A stretch of 54,887 nucleotides of DNA from Balneolaceae bacterium. Lineage in GTDB: Bacteria; Bacteroidota; Rhodothermia; Balneolales; Balneolaceae. The translations under genes were made by a program, and so were the position numbers. Shown in pieces: positions 25,458 to 34,948 of this stretch. Each line of letters starts with the position of its first letter. The first letter of the stretch is position 1. The notes beneath the pieces are model-generated. The model was not told where the DNA came from, did not search any database, and was given only the letters and a program-made list of their open reading frames with translations. The DNA lies in contig SKYV01000104.1 of the NCBI GenBank assembly GCA_007127745.1, forward strand, positions 1-54,887. The letters run 5' to 3'.

Positions 25458-26270
25458 ATGCCAAACACTGTTAAAATTTTTTTTATTGCAGACATCGTAG
25501 GTGAACCGGGGATCACCCTTCTTGAAACCATTTTTCCGGCTATTAAAGAGAAATATCAGCCTGATTTTATAATCGCCAATGCCGAAAATTCTCATGAAGG
25601 CCGTGGGCTGAACCGCCACATTGTGAAACGATTGTACGATATTGATGTAGATGTCATCACCGGCGGAAACCACTCATTCGACAAGTGGAAAATTTTCTCC
25701 TATATGAAAACGGATGATCATCTGCTCAGGCCGCTCAACTACCCGAAAGGTAACAGCGGTTATGGATTTGGGATATACCAGATAAAAGATAGTAACAAGA
25801 AAATCGGGGTGCTGAATTTGCAGGGAAGAACGTTTATGCCTCAAATTGATGACCCGTTTTCAACCTCGGATTGGGCACTCTCGAAAATTAAAGAGAAAAC
25901 TGATTTGGTATTTGTGGATTTTCACGCCGAAGCCACTGCAGAAAAATTGGCCTATGCCTGGCATGTTGACGGAAGTGTATCAGCCGTGGTAGGAACCCAC
26001 ACTCACGTTCCAACGAATGATGCCCGAATATTTCCCAACGGAACCGGATATATCACGGACGCCGGAATGACCGGCCCATTCGATTCGGTAATCGGTATGG
26101 ATAAAAAAACATCCATTCGCAGGTTTACACTCGGCACACCTCAAAAATATAAAATTGCAGATAAAGATAACCGACTGTGCGGTGTATCGCTCGAAATTGA
26201 TACAGAGTCTGCAAAATGTGTATCGATAGAGTCGGTCATTTATCCGGAATTTATCAACAAAACAGATTGA
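25458..26270 (+). CDS. YmdB-family metallophosphoesterase
   Basis: A 270-aa dimetal phosphoesterase of the YmdB/TIGR00282 family; the Bacillus enzyme hydrolyses 2',3'-cyclic AMP. Metal-binding residues are visible as D12 (ADIVGEPG), E43/N44 (NAEN), N71-H72 (GGNHSFD), then the DFHAE and GTHTHVPT motifs. The family usually sits next to the RNase Y gene rny, which is missing here between zapA and ymdB. It is followed closely by the ABC transporter gene. Confidence 0.9.
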   Translation: MPNTVKIFFIADIVGEPGITLLETIFPAIKEKYQPDFIIANAENSHEGRGLNRHIVKRLYDIDVDVITGGNHSFDKWKIFSYMKTDDHLLRPLNYPKGNSGYGFGIYQIKDSNKKIGVLNLQGRTFMPQIDDPFSTSDWALSKIKEKTDLVFVDFHAEATAEKLAYAWHVDGSVSAVVGTHTHVPTNDARIFPNGTGYITDAGMTGPFDSVIGMDKKTSIRRFTLGTPQKYKIADKDNRLCGVSLEIDTESAKCVSIESVIYPEFINKTD

Positions 26271-26275
26271 TTTTT

Positions 26276-26959
26276 ATGAGTAAGGATATTGTGCTCAGTT
26301 GTAAAAACCTCAGAAAAAATTTCAAATCGGAGTCGGGAAACAAAGAATTGAAAATTTTAAGGGGTGTAAATCTCGATATTCAACAAGCCGAAATTGTGGC
26401 TATTGTTGGTTCAAGCGGCAGTGGAAAAAGTACCTTGCTTCATATTTTGGGCGGGCTGGACAGACCCACCGCGGGAGATGTTTTTTGGCACGGAGAATCG
26501 ATCTATCAGCATAAGCCCGACAAACTGGCTGAACTCAGAAACCGGAATGTTGGATTTGTATTTCAGTTTCACCATTTGCTGCCGGAATTTACGGCATTGG
26601 AAAATGTGATGATGCCGGCCCTCATCAAAGGAGAACCAGCCGAAAATGCGGAAGAAAGGGCAACCGGACTTCTGGATCAGTTTGGTATGGCCGACCGTCT
26701 TCAGCACCGTCCATCGCAACTATCGGGTGGAGAACAGCAGCGCGTATCTATGGCAAGGGCGCTCACCAACAATCCTTCGATTATTTTGGCCGATGAACCC
26801 ACTGGAAATCTTGACGAAAAAAATACCGATACCATTCTCAATCTGCTATTCAAGCTACGGGACATTGAAGGTGTTTCAATTGTGTTGATTACCCACGAAA
26901 AAGATATCGCCGGGCATTGCGATACACTCTACACTCTTCACAACGGCACTCTTGACTGA
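26276..26959 (+). CDS. lolD: ABC transporter ATP-binding protein, LolD type
   Basis: ATPase of the lipoprotein-releasing/MacB-type ABC family. Walker A GSSGSGKS is at residues 45-52, the Q-loop with the LolD-like FQFHHLLPEFTALEN at 96-110, signature LSGGEQQ at 149-155 and Walker B with D173/E174. I start at the ATG 26276, six bases after ymdB. The longer ORF from 26216 would overlap ymdB by 55 bases and add residues outside the family. The membrane partners LolC/E are not adjacent. A macrolide-type exporter ATPase is the alternative. Confidence 0.85.
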   Translation: MSKDIVLSCKNLRKNFKSESGNKELKILRGVNLDIQQAEIVAIVGSSGSGKSTLLHILGGLDRPTAGDVFWHGESIYQHKPDKLAELRNRNVGFVFQFHHLLPEFTALENVMMPALIKGEPAENAEERATGLLDQFGMADRLQHRPSQLSGGEQQRVSMARALTNNPSIILADEPTGNLDEKNTDTILNLLFKLRDIEGVSIVLITHEKDIAGHCDTLYTLHNGTLD

Positions 26960-26981
26960 TTCAATCGAATAAAATACAGAT

Positions 26982-27638
26982 ATGATAACTACCATTATTT
27001 TTGACATGGACGGTGTAATCATCGATAGCGAACCAATCTATTTTCGAATTATTTTGAAAATGTTTGATGAAATGGGCATCGACATGGATGAACAGGAACT
27101 CACAAAATTTGTGGGACGATCCGATCTCTGGGAAACCATCAAGGACGAGTTTGATGTAGAATTTGACGTGGATGAAATTAACCAGGAGGAGCAGCGCCGT
27201 TTTCTCGCCTATTTGAACAACCATTTTGATGAAGGGCCGATAGACGGCGTGGAAGAAGTGATCCGTTCGCTTGATGAAAAAAATTATTCACTGGTTCTTG
27301 CTTCATCCTCACGAATTGAGAACATCAACACGGTTCTGACCAAACTGAACCTGAACAACTATTTTTCATTGAGAATCAGTGGTGCGGAACTGAAAACTTC
27401 CAAACCACATCCGGAAATTTTTCTGAAAGCAGCCGAGCTGGCCAAATCGGAGCCCGAACAGTGCCTGGTTATTGAAGACTCCAAAAATGGGGTGCTGGGA
27501 GCAAAAGCCGCCGGAATGAGATGCATTGGTTATAAAAACCCAAATTCCGGCAATCAGGATTTGTCTTCGGCCGATTGGATCATTCGCAGTTACAGTGAAT
27601 TTGACTGGAAGGATCTGAATGGAAAAGAATCGATATGA
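26982..27638 (+). CDS. HAD-superfamily phosphatase, beta-phosphoglucomutase-like
   Basis: A 218-aa haloacid dehalogenase-type hydrolase. The nucleophile motif is FDMDGVIIDSEP with D8 and acid/base D10. Motif II serine is in ASSSR, motif III lysine in KTSKPHPEIF and motif IV in VIEDSKNG. A helical cap lies between motifs I and II. The DGVIIDSEP and EDSKNG(V) forms are typical of beta-phosphoglucomutase/sugar-phosphatase members. It follows lolD by 22 bp. Confidence 0.85.
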   Translation: MITTIIFDMDGVIIDSEPIYFRIILKMFDEMGIDMDEQELTKFVGRSDLWETIKDEFDVEFDVDEINQEEQRRFLAYLNNHFDEGPIDGVEEVIRSLDEKNYSLVLASSSRIENINTVLTKLNLNNYFSLRISGAELKTSKPHPEIFLKAAELAKSEPEQCLVIEDSKNGVLGAKAAGMRCIGYKNPNSGNQDLSSADWIIRSYSEFDWKDLNGKESI

Positions 27639-27792
27639 AACCAACAACAGGAAATTCTATCAGTTTGAACTTCCTCAAAATTATATTGAATTATTCATAA
27701 TACTTGGTTAAATGGCAAACTAATTTTAACTTTACGATTCTGATTTTTACACGATTCGTAATGGAGCGGGAAAGATTTAACAAAACAATTTT

Positions 27793-28479
27793 ATGAGCAA
27801 AAAATTATCAAAAGAGGATCTTGAACAGGATATTCTAATTGAATATTCATCGAGATTCATGCATTTTTATAACCAGAATAAAGCGGCAGTCATTGGCGGT
27901 GGTCTTGGCATTATCCTCGCTATAGGATTGGTTATCGGGTATTTTGTTTATACCAGCCAAATGGAACAGGAAGCACAGATTCATCTCGGCATGGCCGAAC
28001 AAGCATTGCTGTTGGGCAATTTTGAACAGGCACTGTACGGGGATGATGGTGAACTGACTCTCGGGTTTGTTCAGATAGCCAGAAACTACGGCCGAACAGA
28101 TGCGGGAAATCTTGCCAATTACTATGCAGCGGTTTCTGAATATGAACTGGGAAATTATGAAGAGGCTTTAACTTATATTGAGCGCTTCTCCCCTCCTCGC
28201 GGTATTCTTGGCGTTGCCCCCATATCATTGCACGGCATTATTTTGCTGGATCTTGAACAGTATGATGAAGCTGCTCGACAATTTGAGCGAGCGGCAGAAT
28301 GGGATGAAAACAACAGCACTACCCCTTACAACCTGTTTGAAGCGGCAGAAGCCCATATTGAAGCCGGTAATAACCAACGTGCTATTGAACTCCTCGACAG
28401 GATCTTAATCGAATTTCCAAACAGCCAGCAGTTTTCCAGAGCACAAAGGCTGCAAAGTATGCTCACAGGAACCGGATAA
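27793..28479 (+). CDS. Membrane-anchored tetratricopeptide-repeat protein
   Basis: A 228-aa protein with a short cytoplasmic N-terminus, one transmembrane helix (about 31-53) and a periplasmic TPR-like region (about 60-225; repeats such as YDEAARQFERAAEWDEN and NQRAIELLDRILIEFPN). The layout resembles YfgM/ancillary SecYEG-type TPR proteins, but that name is not secure. It has a 154-bp upstream gap and ends at a shared terminator. Confidence 0.75.
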   Translation: MSKKLSKEDLEQDILIEYSSRFMHFYNQNKAAVIGGGLGIILAIGLVIGYFVYTSQMEQEAQIHLGMAEQALLLGNFEQALYGDDGELTLGFVQIARNYGRTDAGNLANYYAAVSEYELGNYEEALTYIERFSPPRGILGVAPISLHGIILLDLEQYDEAARQFERAAEWDENNSTTPYNLFEAAEAHIEAGNNQRAIELLDRILIEFPNSQQFSRAQRLQSMLTGTG

Positions 28480-28495
28480 ACTTTTTTTAGATAGG

Positions 28496-28530
28496 ATTTA
28501 CCGGATGTTTTTTTCAAACATCCGGTAAAT
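28496..28530. terminator. Bidirectional hairpin between convergent genes
   Basis: A perfect 15-bp inverted repeat (28496-28510 with 28516-28530, loop TTTTC) lies in the 59-bp gap between the TPR gene and icmF. Flanking T-runs are weak on both sides, but position and strength fit a shared terminator. Confidence 0.75.
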
Positions 28531-28538
28531 TTATATCG

Positions 28539-31500
28539 CTACATATTTCTTCTGTACTGACCGCCTACCTCGTACAGTGCTTTTGAAATTTCCCCGAGCG
28601 AGCAAACCTTAACGGTTTCCATCAATTCTTCAAATAAATTTCCATTTTCACGGGCTACATTTTTCAGCCGTTCAATCGCTTTATTCGATTTCTCTTTGTT
28701 GATGGCATGAAACGCGGCCAGATTCTGGATTTGTTGTTTCTTTTCATCCTCTGTTGACCGGATTAATTCAATTTCACGATTTTCCTCGGTCGTTTTATGA
28801 TCACTCAAAAAGGTATTTACGCCAACAATTGGCAGTTCACCCGAGTGTTTCAGCGATTCATAATGCAGGCTCTCTTCCTGAATTTTACCGCGCTGATACA
28901 TACTTTCCATTGCGCCCAGAACTCCACCGCGTTCGGTAATTCTGTCAAATTCCGCCAATATGGCTTCTTCCACAAGATCGGTCAGCTCATCAATGATGTA
29001 CGAACCTTGTAGCGGATTGTCGTTCTTTGCCATACCCAGCTCTTTGTTAATAATAAGCTGAATGGCAAGCGCCCTGCGTACCGACTCTTCTGTTGGCGTT
29101 GTGATGGCTTCATCATAAGCATTGGTGTGCAGTGAGTTGCAGTTGTCGTAAATGGCCATCAGTGCCTGGAGTGTCGTACGGATGTCGTTAAACTGAATTT
29201 CTTTGGCATGCAGAGAACGCCCGCTGGTTTGAATATGATATTTCAGTTTTTGTGAACGTTCGTTTGCACTATATTTGTGCTTCATGGCAATAGCCCAAAT
29301 TCGCCTGGCTACCCGTCCAATCACCGCATATTCCGGATCCAATCCATTGCTGAAAAAGAACGACAGATTATGGGCAAAATCATCAATGTCCAAACCTCTT
29401 GACAGGTAATACTCAACAAATGTAAATCCGTTTGAAAGTGTAAATGCTGCCTGGGTGATTGGATTGGCTCCCGCTTCGGCAATATGATAGCCCGAAATCG
29501 ACACAGAATAATAATTTCTGACCTTGTGTTCAGTAAAATAGGACTGAACATCGCCCATCATTTTCAGTGCAAATTCTGTTGAAAAGATGCAGGTATTTTG
29601 TGCCTGATCCTCTTTCAGAATATCGGCCTGAACCGTTCCGCGAACCACTTTCAGGGTATCCGATTTTATTCGCTCATAGGTTTCTTTATCAACCAGTTTA
29701 TCACCGGAAATACTCAATAAGCCCAATCCAGAACCGGAATGACTGGGTGGCAATTCCATCTGATATCCCGGTTGTGTCATCTCATTTTCTTTAAAGTATT
29801 TCGTGATTTTTTCCCGGGCTTGATCCCAATTGCCCTGCTCTTTCAAATATCGTTCAACCTCCTGGTCGATGGCCGTATTCATAAACATGGCTAAAATCAT
29901 AGGTGCAGGCCCGTTGATTGTCATAGACACAGAGGTTTTTGAAGAGGTAAGATTAAACCCGGAATAGAGTTTTTTCATATCGTCCAATGTGCAGATACTT
30001 ACACCGGAATTACCGATTTTTCCGTAAATGTCAGGTCGGTGATCGGGATCTTCCCCATAAAGCGTTACCGAATCGAATGCCGTGGAGAGTCTTGCAGCAG
30101 GCATTCCCTCGCTCACGTAATGAAAACGACGGTTGGTACGCTCAGGAGTGCCCTCACCTGCAAACATACGTGTGGGATCTTCTCCTTCTCTTTTAAACGG
30201 AAAAACACCAGCCGTATAGGGAAAATAGCCCGGCAGGTTTTCTTTGAGTGCAAACTGCAGACGGTCGCCCAGATTTTTGGTTTTTGGCAAAGAGATGCGA
30301 GGCACTTGTGTACCGCTGATCGATTCTCTGAAGAGCTTATTCTGAAATTCTTTTCCTCTTATCTTCACCGTGAAATACTCTTTCCGGTACTTTCCGTAGA
30401 GTTCATCCCAGCCTTCCAAAATTTTTGCAGGCAGCGGATCGAGCTTTACGGACCAGTGCTCTTCCATCTCATTCAGCCGACTGAGCAGTGTTATCTCATC
30501 ATCAGGATTCCAGTTTTTAATCTGCTCAATGGTTCCCCGTACTTGATCCAGTTTTCGCGCAATCTCTACCTGCTGTTCTGCCCATTGATGATAATTTTGA
30601 ATGGTTTCTGTAATCTCGGATAAGTAGCGCTGGCGCTTCCCCGGAATAATGGCTTGTGTATGCAGATTTTCTGCAGGTTCTGTATTAACAAACAATTTTG
30701 CTTCCCATTGAACCGGAAATTTTTCATTGATCTGCTCCACAATGGCAGAAAACAAGCGGTGCACCCCTTCATCATTAAACTGAGAGGCAATAGTCGGATA
30801 AACGGGCATCTTTTTGGGTTTGATGTGCCAGTCTCCCCGATTCCGCTGCATCTGTTTCCGTACATCCCGCAGCGCATCCAGTGATCCTTTTTTGTCGAAT
30901 TTATTGAGCACAACAAGATCAGCCAGATCCAGCATATTGATTTTCTCAAGCTGTGTGGCTGCACCGTATTCGTGTGTCATTACATAAACCGGAATATCGC
31001 TCAGCTCCACAATTTCGCTGCCGCTCTGCCCAATTCCGCTCGTTTCAACAATAATCAGTTCAAAACCGGCAGCTTTATAAACAGCAATCGCTGATTTTAC
31101 CGCATCACTTACCGATTTGTTCGATGCACGGGTGGCCATACTTCTCATATACACCCGATCCGTATCAATGCTATTCATCCGAATACGGTCTCCCAGCAAG
31201 GCTCCCCCCGTTCGAACTTTTGACGGATCGATTGAGATAACACCGATTGTCAGGTCGGTAAATTCAGTTAAAAATCGCCGGATAATTTCATCGGTAAGCG
31301 AACTTTTTCCGGCTCCTCCGGTACCGGTAATGCCCACAACCGGAATCTTTGTTATATCAGTAGAACCTTCGGCCGGGTTACCGTTTAGATGCAAAGAATC
31401 GTTTGAAAAGGAAGCCACGTTTTCATGCCCGTTTTCCAGAGCAGAGATAGATCTGGAAATGGCGTTAACGTTCTTGTTAAATAGTTGAGACGTATCCACA

Positions 31501-32021
31501 GGTACCTGCTCATTTGTGTCAAAATCACAGGTTTCCATCATGTAATTGATCATACCCTGAAGCCCCATACTGCTTCCATCTTCAACAGAAAAAATGCGGG
31601 AAACTCCATAATTCTGCAGCTCTTCAATTTCGTTGTCCACAATCACACCACCGCCGCCGCCAAATACACGAATATGTGATGCCTCCTTTTCTTTAAGCAG
31701 ATCGATCATATATTTAAAATATTCCATATGACCACCCTGGTAAGAGCTAACCGCAATTCCCTGCACATCTTCCTGAATGGCACAGTTTACAATTTCATGC
31801 ACAGAACGATTGTGGCCCAGATGAATGACCTCGGCTCCGGTGGCTTGCAAAATTCTGCGCATGATATTGATACTGGCATCATGGCCATCGAAAAGGCTGG
31901 CAGCCGTTACAAACCGGATTTTATGCCTGGACTGATATATATCCGGCTGCGCCCGGCTGTTTGATTGAGATCCTTTCTCTTTCGAGTGTTTTTGTTTTGA
32001 TGAAGTTGTTGTTTGGGACAT
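28539..32021 (-). CDS. icmF: Fused isobutyryl-CoA mutase IcmF (B12 domain + GTPase chaperone + mutase)
   Basis: A 1160-aa adenosylcobalamin enzyme interconverting isobutyryl-CoA and n-butyryl-CoA. It has the B12-binding domain with DGHD motif (H47 axial ligand), a MeaB-like G3E GTPase with P-loop [11 protein letters not shown] (230-240), and a large mutase domain after about residue 560. The mutase entry motif [16 protein letters not shown], with phenylalanine instead of the methylmalonyl-type YPYTRGPYPTMY, indicates IcmF rather than methylmalonyl-CoA mutase; pivalyl-CoA activity is known for relatives. The first ~30 residues are a charged extension. It follows the MscS gene by 86 bp, where a LacI-type palindrome lies. 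Confidence 0.93.
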   Translation of the reverse strand: MSQTTTSSKQKHSKEKGSQSNSRAQPDIYQSRHKIRFVTAASLFDGHDASINIMRRILQATGAEVIHLGHNRSVHEIVNCAIQEDVQGIAVSSYQGGHMEYFKYMIDLLKEKEASHIRVFGGGGGVIVDNEIEELQNYGVSRIFSVEDGSSMGLQGMINYMMETCDFDTNEQVPVDTSQLFNKNVNAISRSISALENGHENVASFSNDSLHLNGNPAEGSTDITKIPVVGITGTGGAGKSSLTDEIIRRFLTEFTDLTIGVISIDPSKVRTGGALLGDRIRMNSIDTDRVYMRSMATRASNKSVSDAVKSAIAVYKAAGFELIIVETSGIGQSGSEIVELSDIPVYVMTHEYGAATQLEKINMLDLADLVVLNKFDKKGSLDALRDVRKQMQRNRGDWHIKPKKMPVYPTIASQFNDEGVHRLFSAIVEQINEKFPVQWEAKLFVNTEPAENLHTQAIIPGKRQRYLSEITETIQNYHQWAEQQVEIARKLDQVRGTIEQIKNWNPDDEITLLSRLNEMEEHWSVKLDPLPAKILEGWDELYGKYRKEYFTVKIRGKEFQNKLFRESISGTQVPRISLPKTKNLGDRLQFALKENLPGYFPYTAGVFPFKREGEDPTRMFAGEGTPERTNRRFHYVSEGMPAARLSTAFDSVTLYGEDPDHRPDIYGKIGNSGVSICTLDDMKKLYSGFNLTSSKTSVSMTINGPAPMILAMFMNTAIDQEVERYLKEQGNWDQAREKITKYFKENEMTQPGYQMELPPSHSGSGLGLLSISGDKLVDKETYERIKSDTLKVVRGTVQADILKEDQAQNTCIFSTEFALKMMGDVQSYFTEHKVRNYYSVSISGYHIAEAGANPITQAAFTLSNGFTFVEYYLSRGLDIDDFAHNLSFFFSNGLDPEYAVIGRVARRIWAIAMKHKYSANERSQKLKYHIQTSGRSLHAKEIQFNDIRTTLQALMAIYDNCNSLHTNAYDEAITTPTEESVRRALAIQLIINKELGMAKNDNPLQGSYIIDELTDLVEEAILAEFDRITERGGVLGAMESMYQRGKIQEESLHYESLKHSGELPIVGVNTFLSDHKTTEENREIELIRSTEDEKKQQIQNLAAFHAINKEKSNKAIERLKNVARENGNLFEELMETVKVCSLGEISKALYEVGGQYRRNM

Positions 32022-32047
32022 AATAGAAAATGTAAATTTTTATTTGA

Positions 32048-32061
32048 TGGAAGCGTTTCCA
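32048..32061. promoter_or_regulatory. LacI/cre-like operator candidate before icmF
   Basis: TGGAAGCGTTTCCA is a near-perfect palindrome with the central CG and AANCGNTT core typical of LacI-family (including CcpA/cre-type) operators. It lies 27 bases upstream of the icmF start. A LacI-family gene is present at 45534. Binding is inferred. Confidence 0.45.
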
Positions 32062-32107
32062 AACATAAAGAATTTAACCATGAATTATAACTACAGTTGA
32101 ATTCAGA

Positions 32108-32983
32108 TCAACTGTTTTTACTATTCTTCGGTTCCGGTAAATAGCTGACGGTACGTTGAGGAAACGGAATAACAATGCCTTCTTTGTCAAACCTCTTTTT
32201 GATTGATTCAAGCACATCACACTGCATTACAAAAGCATCCGGTGCATTGGCCGCCCATGCCCAGGCACGCAAATTTACAGACGAATCTGTGAGCTCCAGC
32301 AGCCTCACCATAACTCGTGGTACACCATTCTCAATATCTTCGGGTAGCCTGTTGTCGATATTTTGAGGATGGTTTTGAATCTCCTCAGCCATAATTTTTT
32401 TGGCAAGATCGATGTCTGATCCATAACTGATTCCAACATCAACAAACCGGCAAATTTTTGTATCCGTAAAGTTCGAGTTGATAAGAACCTGATTACTGAT
32501 TATGGAATTCGGGATGATGATTCGCTGGTTTTCAAAATTTCGGATAACTGTATGCCGCAGGCTGATGTCTTCTACCACACCTCTGAGGCCGTCATTCAGC
32601 GAAATTCTGTCATTTATCTGATAAGGCTTGGAGATAACGATAAACACACCACTGATTATGTTGCCAAGAGCCTGTTGTGCCGCAAAACCTATGGCGATGG
32701 CAAGTATACCGGCACCGGCCAAAATTGATTGTGCCAACGGTTTTAGAAAAGGAACCATCATAATGGCAAAGCTGAAACCAACCATATAAATGAGCACTGA
32801 TAGTGAATGTTCCAGAAATTTGTATGTTGTCAGGTTAGCATCCCCTTTTTCTATACTTCTCTCTACAATTTTCTTATAGATGCGGTTAATAATTTTTGCA
32901 AGTATGATGGTAAAAACAAGAATGAGGATGACCCTGAAAAACAGATCATACTCGGTTAAAATAGTCTGAATTTGTTCAATCAT
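32108..32983 (-). CDS. Small-conductance mechanosensitive channel (MscS family)
   Basis: A 291-aa MscS-type channel releasing solutes on hypoosmotic shock. There are three transmembrane helices (about 14-35, 58-80, 86-115). The pore helix and vestibule signature reads AGAGILAIAIGFAAQQALGN, followed by the beta domain (KPYQINDRISLNDGLRGVVE) and an alpha/beta C-domain. The start overlaps the upstream lipoprotein gene by 4 bases (ATGA), so they are coupled. Confidence 0.9.
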   Translation of the reverse strand: MIEQIQTILTEYDLFFRVILILVFTIILAKIINRIYKKIVERSIEKGDANLTTYKFLEHSLSVLIYMVGFSFAIMMVPFLKPLAQSILAGAGILAIAIGFAAQQALGNIISGVFIVISKPYQINDRISLNDGLRGVVEDISLRHTVIRNFENQRIIIPNSIISNQVLINSNFTDTKICRFVDVGISYGSDIDLAKKIMAEEIQNHPQNIDNRLPEDIENGVPRVMVRLLELTDSSVNLRAWAWAANAPDAFVMQCDVLESIKKRFDKEGIVIPFPQRTVSYLPEPKNSKNS

Positions 32984-34746
32984 GGGCTGTCATTATCATT
33001 GTTTGATTCTGTATCGTTGTCGGTATCATTTTCTTCATCACCATTTGTTTCTGTGTCCGTATCCATCAACGGAGTTAAACCATTCCTTTCAGGATAATTT
33101 TCATCATTTTCAGAAGTTCTGATTACTCCCGTTTGGTAACTCAGCGTCACTTCAGAAGTGAAGCCTTCCCGCACCGGTATCGACCGGCGGATGGCATAAG
33201 GTTCTGGCGCTTCGTAGGGTTCCACCACACCGGGATTCCAACGCCCGTTGCCATTATTATCCTGAAAAACGGTGGCTTTGTATGTCAAGGGTGGCAGATT
33301 CTCGACCAGAATGGAATCGGTAAACGTTGTATCCACTTCAATACTGAAATCTTCGTCTGTAATTCTGAGATGGCTCAAAACATCCGGATCGTGGTTTTCG
33401 AGTGTAACTTCAATGCTCCCAAGCTGATTTCGCTGCCAGATATCAGGCTCTACTAATTCATGTTCCTCTTCCCATGGATTCCATATGCGAAATTGATAAC
33501 GAATTCCACTTTGCCACGTTCCTTCGGGTCTTATTCTCAGGATATGTCGGTCAATCTCTGCCAATTCCCAGTTTTCAACAATTCTATCACCTTCTACTAC
33601 ACGCAAAGAATCGAGAACAGCATCATCGTCAATAAATTTTGTATAGGTGATTTCGAGTGGTTCATCAGGAAAAAGCCCGCTCCCGGCACTGTGAGAGACC
33701 GTTCGCAAAAAAGTTGTATCAGGTTCGGAAGATCCTGTGAATGGCGAAAAGTCGGGACGCAGACTGTTACCGGCCGCATCGGTTATGCCTTCCGCCTTCA
33801 GGGTAAACCTTTCACTTTCAGGGAGTTCACGTTCCGACTGGGCATACACAATATTGGGATCCGATTCCGATTCATAAAGCGGATAAGCCCGTGTATATTC
33901 GTTGTTGAGGGTATCGGTTACAATTATGGAGGCATCAGGCCGCCAGATAACCGGCTCTGAAAGCCGCAATCTTAATCGTTGTTCAGAAAGCAGCCCCACT
34001 CCTTCAATTCTGGGTGCAACCGTGTCTTGCATCGAAATGTAAAGTGTGCCGATATCAACAGAATCTCCGTGAGCAACATCAAATAAATCGGTATAAAACG
34101 GCTGTGCAGGCTCCCTTTCAGGGTCCCAAATCCTGTTCCGATTGATATCATTCACCCAAAACGCTTTATACCGTCCTTCACTGATGTAGCCAAACTCAAC
34201 CCGGCCGGATGTATCGGTTTCGGCCACGTAAATGGATCGCTGGGTCAAATCGTATGGCTCGCGGTAAAGAAATACACGGCGGCCGCTTTCTCCTCGTCCG
34301 GTTTCGTTATCCAGCACTCTTGCGGTTACAGTACCATCATCCAGCACATCTCCCGTTGACAGAGCCAAACTGAAAGATCGCTCCATATTGTTCCGGTCAG
34401 TATCGGTTACATCCGTACCAACCGTAACAACAACCGTGGTATTATCGGGAAGTGGTGACTGAAATTCTACAGTGGCTCTTTTCCGGCTGAAGCTTGTTTC
34501 AAACTGGATCCCCAGATCGGGTTCAATCCGTACATTCTGGCGAAATGAGTTGCGGTCCACAAACTTGTCAAAAGTAAAACTGACTTCATCGTCGTCAAAA
34601 TTCGTGGTCCCGTTTTCAGGGTAGGTACTAATTACCTGTGGCCCTGTTCGGTCGCGCTCTCCTCCGGTCGGGGCAACCGGAGTGGCACAACTTTTTATCA
34701 GAATTAAAAAAAGGATAATCAATAATGAGGTATAAAACGTCTTCAA
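32980..34746 (-). CDS. Big_5 (SbsA Ig-like) domain lipoprotein
   Basis: A ~588-aa surface or periplasmic lipoprotein. The signal peptide starting MKTFYTSLL leads to the lipobox LIKSC; the mature start CATPVAPTGG plus RTGPQV is the classic Bacteroidota Big_5/SbsA Ig-like opening. The rest is beta-rich, and the C-terminus is a D/E/N/T-rich tail. The ORF is open to a TTG at 34791, but I prefer the TTG at 34746. That removes 15 charged residues before the signal peptide and places the TATATTTG promoter box (34779-34786) 5' of the gene. Function unknown. It leads mscS and icmF. Confidence 0.82.
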   Translation of the reverse strand: MKTFYTSLLIILFLILIKSCATPVAPTGGERDRTGPQVISTYPENGTTNFDDDEVSFTFDKFVDRNSFRQNVRIEPDLGIQFETSFSRKRATVEFQSPLPDNTTVVVTVGTDVTDTDRNNMERSFSLALSTGDVLDDGTVTARVLDNETGRGESGRRVFLYREPYDLTQRSIYVAETDTSGRVEFGYISEGRYKAFWVNDINRNRIWDPEREPAQPFYTDLFDVAHGDSVDIGTLYISMQDTVAPRIEGVGLLSEQRLRLRLSEPVIWRPDASIIVTDTLNNEYTRAYPLYESESDPNIVYAQSERELPESERFTLKAEGITDAAGNSLRPDFSPFTGSSEPDTTFLRTVSHSAGSGLFPDEPLEITYTKFIDDDAVLDSLRVVEGDRIVENWELAEIDRHILRIRPEGTWQSGIRYQFRIWNPWEEEHELVEPDIWQRNQLGSIEVTLENHDPDVLSHLRITDEDFSIEVDTTFTDSILVENLPPLTYKATVFQDNNGNGRWNPGVVEPYEAPEPYAIRRSIPVREGFTSEVTLSYQTGVIRTSENDENYPERNGLTPLMDTDTETNGDEENDTDNDTESNNDNDSP

Positions 34747-34778
34747 CCGATCGGATTCTTTATGATGTTTAACAGCCT

Positions 34779-34786
34779 CAAATATA
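34779..34786 (-). promoter_or_regulatory. Bacteroidota-type -7 promoter box (minus strand)
   Basis: On the minus strand the bases read TATATTTG, an exact TAnnTTTG match. A transcription start about 7 bases further would fall near 34772, upstream of the TTG at 34746 but downstream of the longer ORF start at 34791. It therefore supports the shorter start. The -33 box is not clear. Confidence 0.4.
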
Positions 34787-34909
34787 TGCAAAATCAGAAG
34801 CCTTCATGAATATTACTTTTCATGCAACGAAATTTCTTTACAGAAATGATTTTTTCATGCCATGATTTATTACTGCCAGCATTCTGTTTAGATTAATGGC
34901 GCCTTTCGT

Positions 34910-34917
34910 TATTTTTG
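34910..34917 (+). promoter_or_regulatory. Bacteroidota-type -7 promoter box before pncB
   Basis: TATTTTTG matches TAnnTTTG and lies 32 bases before the pncB ATG, a spacing like that at ymdB. A weak TGTTTAG at 34885-34891 is in roughly the right place for a -33 element. Confidence 0.42.
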
Positions 34918-34948
34918 AATTGAATTCATAACCCATTTTGCGACAGTC

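Noticed and set aside
30039-30623. 194-aa plus-strand frame
   Set aside because: Shadow opposite icmF, whose coding is unmistakable.
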